A DNA stretch of 14,049 nt, from positions 1-14,049 of the forward strand of contig WLNN01000016.1 of assembly GCA_009699765.1 (NCBI GenBank), read 5' to 3'. The notes under the pieces were generated by a model. It was given only the letters and a program-made list of their open reading frames with translations. It did no database searches and had not been told where the DNA came from. Below are positions 13,320 through 14,049 of this stretch, one piece after another. Position numbers and translations under genes: made by a program. Source of the DNA: Actinomycetota bacterium. GTDB lineage: Bacteria > Actinomycetota > Actinomycetes > Nanopelagicales > Nanopelagicaceae. How positions within the stretch are numbered: position 1 is the first letter of the stretch; the number at the start of each line of letters is the position of its first letter.

Positions 13320-14049
13320 TTAGTTAAGTAGGCTACTCCAAAGCCCAGGGAAATCAGTAAGCGTTTTGCGCGTTGTCGCAATGTTCTCTACTTGAATTCC
13401 CTCAACAACTAAACCAATCACAGCGCCAGCAGTTGCTAAGCGGTGGTCCTCATAGGTATGAAAAGTGCCTTTTTGAAGCGGTTTAGGCGTAATGTGAAGA
13501 GCGGTTGGCTCTTCAATAACACTTCCTCCGAGATTATTAATTTCAGAAGTCAGCGCCGCAAGTCGATCCGTTTCATGCAATCGTAAGTGGCCAATTCCTC
13601 GTAGGTGCGAAGGTGAATCTGCCAGCGCTGCCAGCGCTGCAATTGATGGCGTTAGCTCGCCGACATCGTGGAGATCGATATCAATTCCATGAATTGAAGG
13701 ACCACCAGTTACCTTGAGTCCAGACTCAACAAATTCAACTTTTGCCCCCATAACAGAGAAGATTTCTCTCAATTGATCACCGGGTTGGGTTGTCAATTTT
13801 GGCCAATCGGAAATAGTAATAGAGCCACCACAAACCATTGCAAGTGAAATAAATGGAGCAGCGTTGGACAAATCAGGTTCGATTACTAAATCGACGCCAT
13901 GTAGCGGACCGGGCTCTACGCGCCAAGTGTTATTTGCAGAATCGACCGTGACGTTTGCACCGAAATCTCGAAGCATCTGAACAGTCATTTCAATATGAGG
14001 CATTGACGGAAGTGACCCACCAGAGTGTTTTACAGTGATTCCATTTGTC
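13320..14049 (-). CDS. aroA: 5-enolpyruvylshikimate-3-phosphate synthase (5' end cut off by window)
   Basis: The frame is open to the window edge, so about 243 C-terminal residues are seen, roughly the second half of a 420-450 residue enzyme. The first visible residues (TNGITVKHSGGSLPSMPHIEMT) continue upstream of the internal ATG at 14003, which is not the start. Motifs: LRLHETDRLAAL (the LRxKESDR site), a YEDHRLATAGAVIG block, and TTRKTLTDFPGLW at the end, all typical of actinobacterial AroA. It joins shikimate-3-phosphate and phosphoenolpyruvate in the chorismate pathway, in the cytoplasm. It is followed by rsgA on the same strand. Confidence 0.95.
   Translation of the reverse strand, partial: TNGITVKHSGGSLPSMPHIEMTVQMLRDFGANVTVDSANNTWRVEPGPLHGVDLVIEPDLSNAAPFISLAMVCGGSITISDWPKLTTQPGDQLREIFSVMGAKVEFVESGLKVTGGPSIHGIDIDLHDVGELTPSIAALAALADSPSHLRGIGHLRLHETDRLAALTSEINNLGGSVIEEPTALHITPKPLQKGTFHTYEDHRLATAGAVIGLVVEGIQVENIATTRKTLTDFPGLWSSLLN

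Overview
This window looks like a compact, moderate-GC actinobacterial chromosome. The gene set and order (whiB7, ThiF/TOMM-like protein, DUF5679, zincin proteins, Lon-like protease, UPF0182) match, from memory, the Mycobacterium Rv3197A-Rv3193c block and its Streptomyces counterpart. The hisN-rsgA-aroA run is also actinobacterial. Very short intergenic gaps, genes without Shine-Dalgarno sites and an AT-leaning base composition suggest a streamlined lineage such as the freshwater acI/Nanopelagicales group. That placement is an inference from style, not from a marker gene.

Layout. Positions 1-257: 3' part of a WhiB7-type iron-sulfur regulator (+). Positions 259-4117 (-): ThiF/TOMM cyclodehydratase-like protein, a 55-residue zinc-ribbon protein with its own terminator, a SprT/YgjP-like metallopeptidase and a DUF2342 zincin-like protein. 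A 166-bp gap between the last two holds a 71-nt two-stem hairpin. Positions 4232-8108 (+): small one-helix membrane protein, membrane-anchored Lon-like protease lacking a PDZ domain, and the large UPF0182 membrane protein. Positions 8136-8250: promoter and gene of initiator tRNA-fMet, with a 30-bp palindrome across the promoter. Positions 8359-9105 (+): phosphatidylcholine-synthase-like enzyme. Positions 9083-14049 (-): copper P1B-ATPase, histidinol-phosphatase, RsgA ribosome-assembly GTPase and the 3' part of aroA, read in the order aroA-rsgA-hisN-copA.

How it fits together. The left half is a conserved block in which a stress regulator sits beside envelope and proteolysis genes. The protease and UPF0182 overlap by ATGA and are probably translated together. 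The right half pairs housekeeping genes (shikimate pathway, histidine biosynthesis, 30S maturation) with a copper exporter. The tRNA-pcs-copA stretch looks like the least conserved, accessory part.

Most interesting signals: the hairpin at 2703-2773, whose three wobble pairs, U-rich tail and upstream promoter-like boxes all favour a + strand small RNA; the palindrome over the tRNA-fMet promoter; a repeated 'TANNNT + 6 nt + ATG' leaderless start signature; a PC synthase in an actinobacterium; and two protease-family proteins missing an expected domain or residue.
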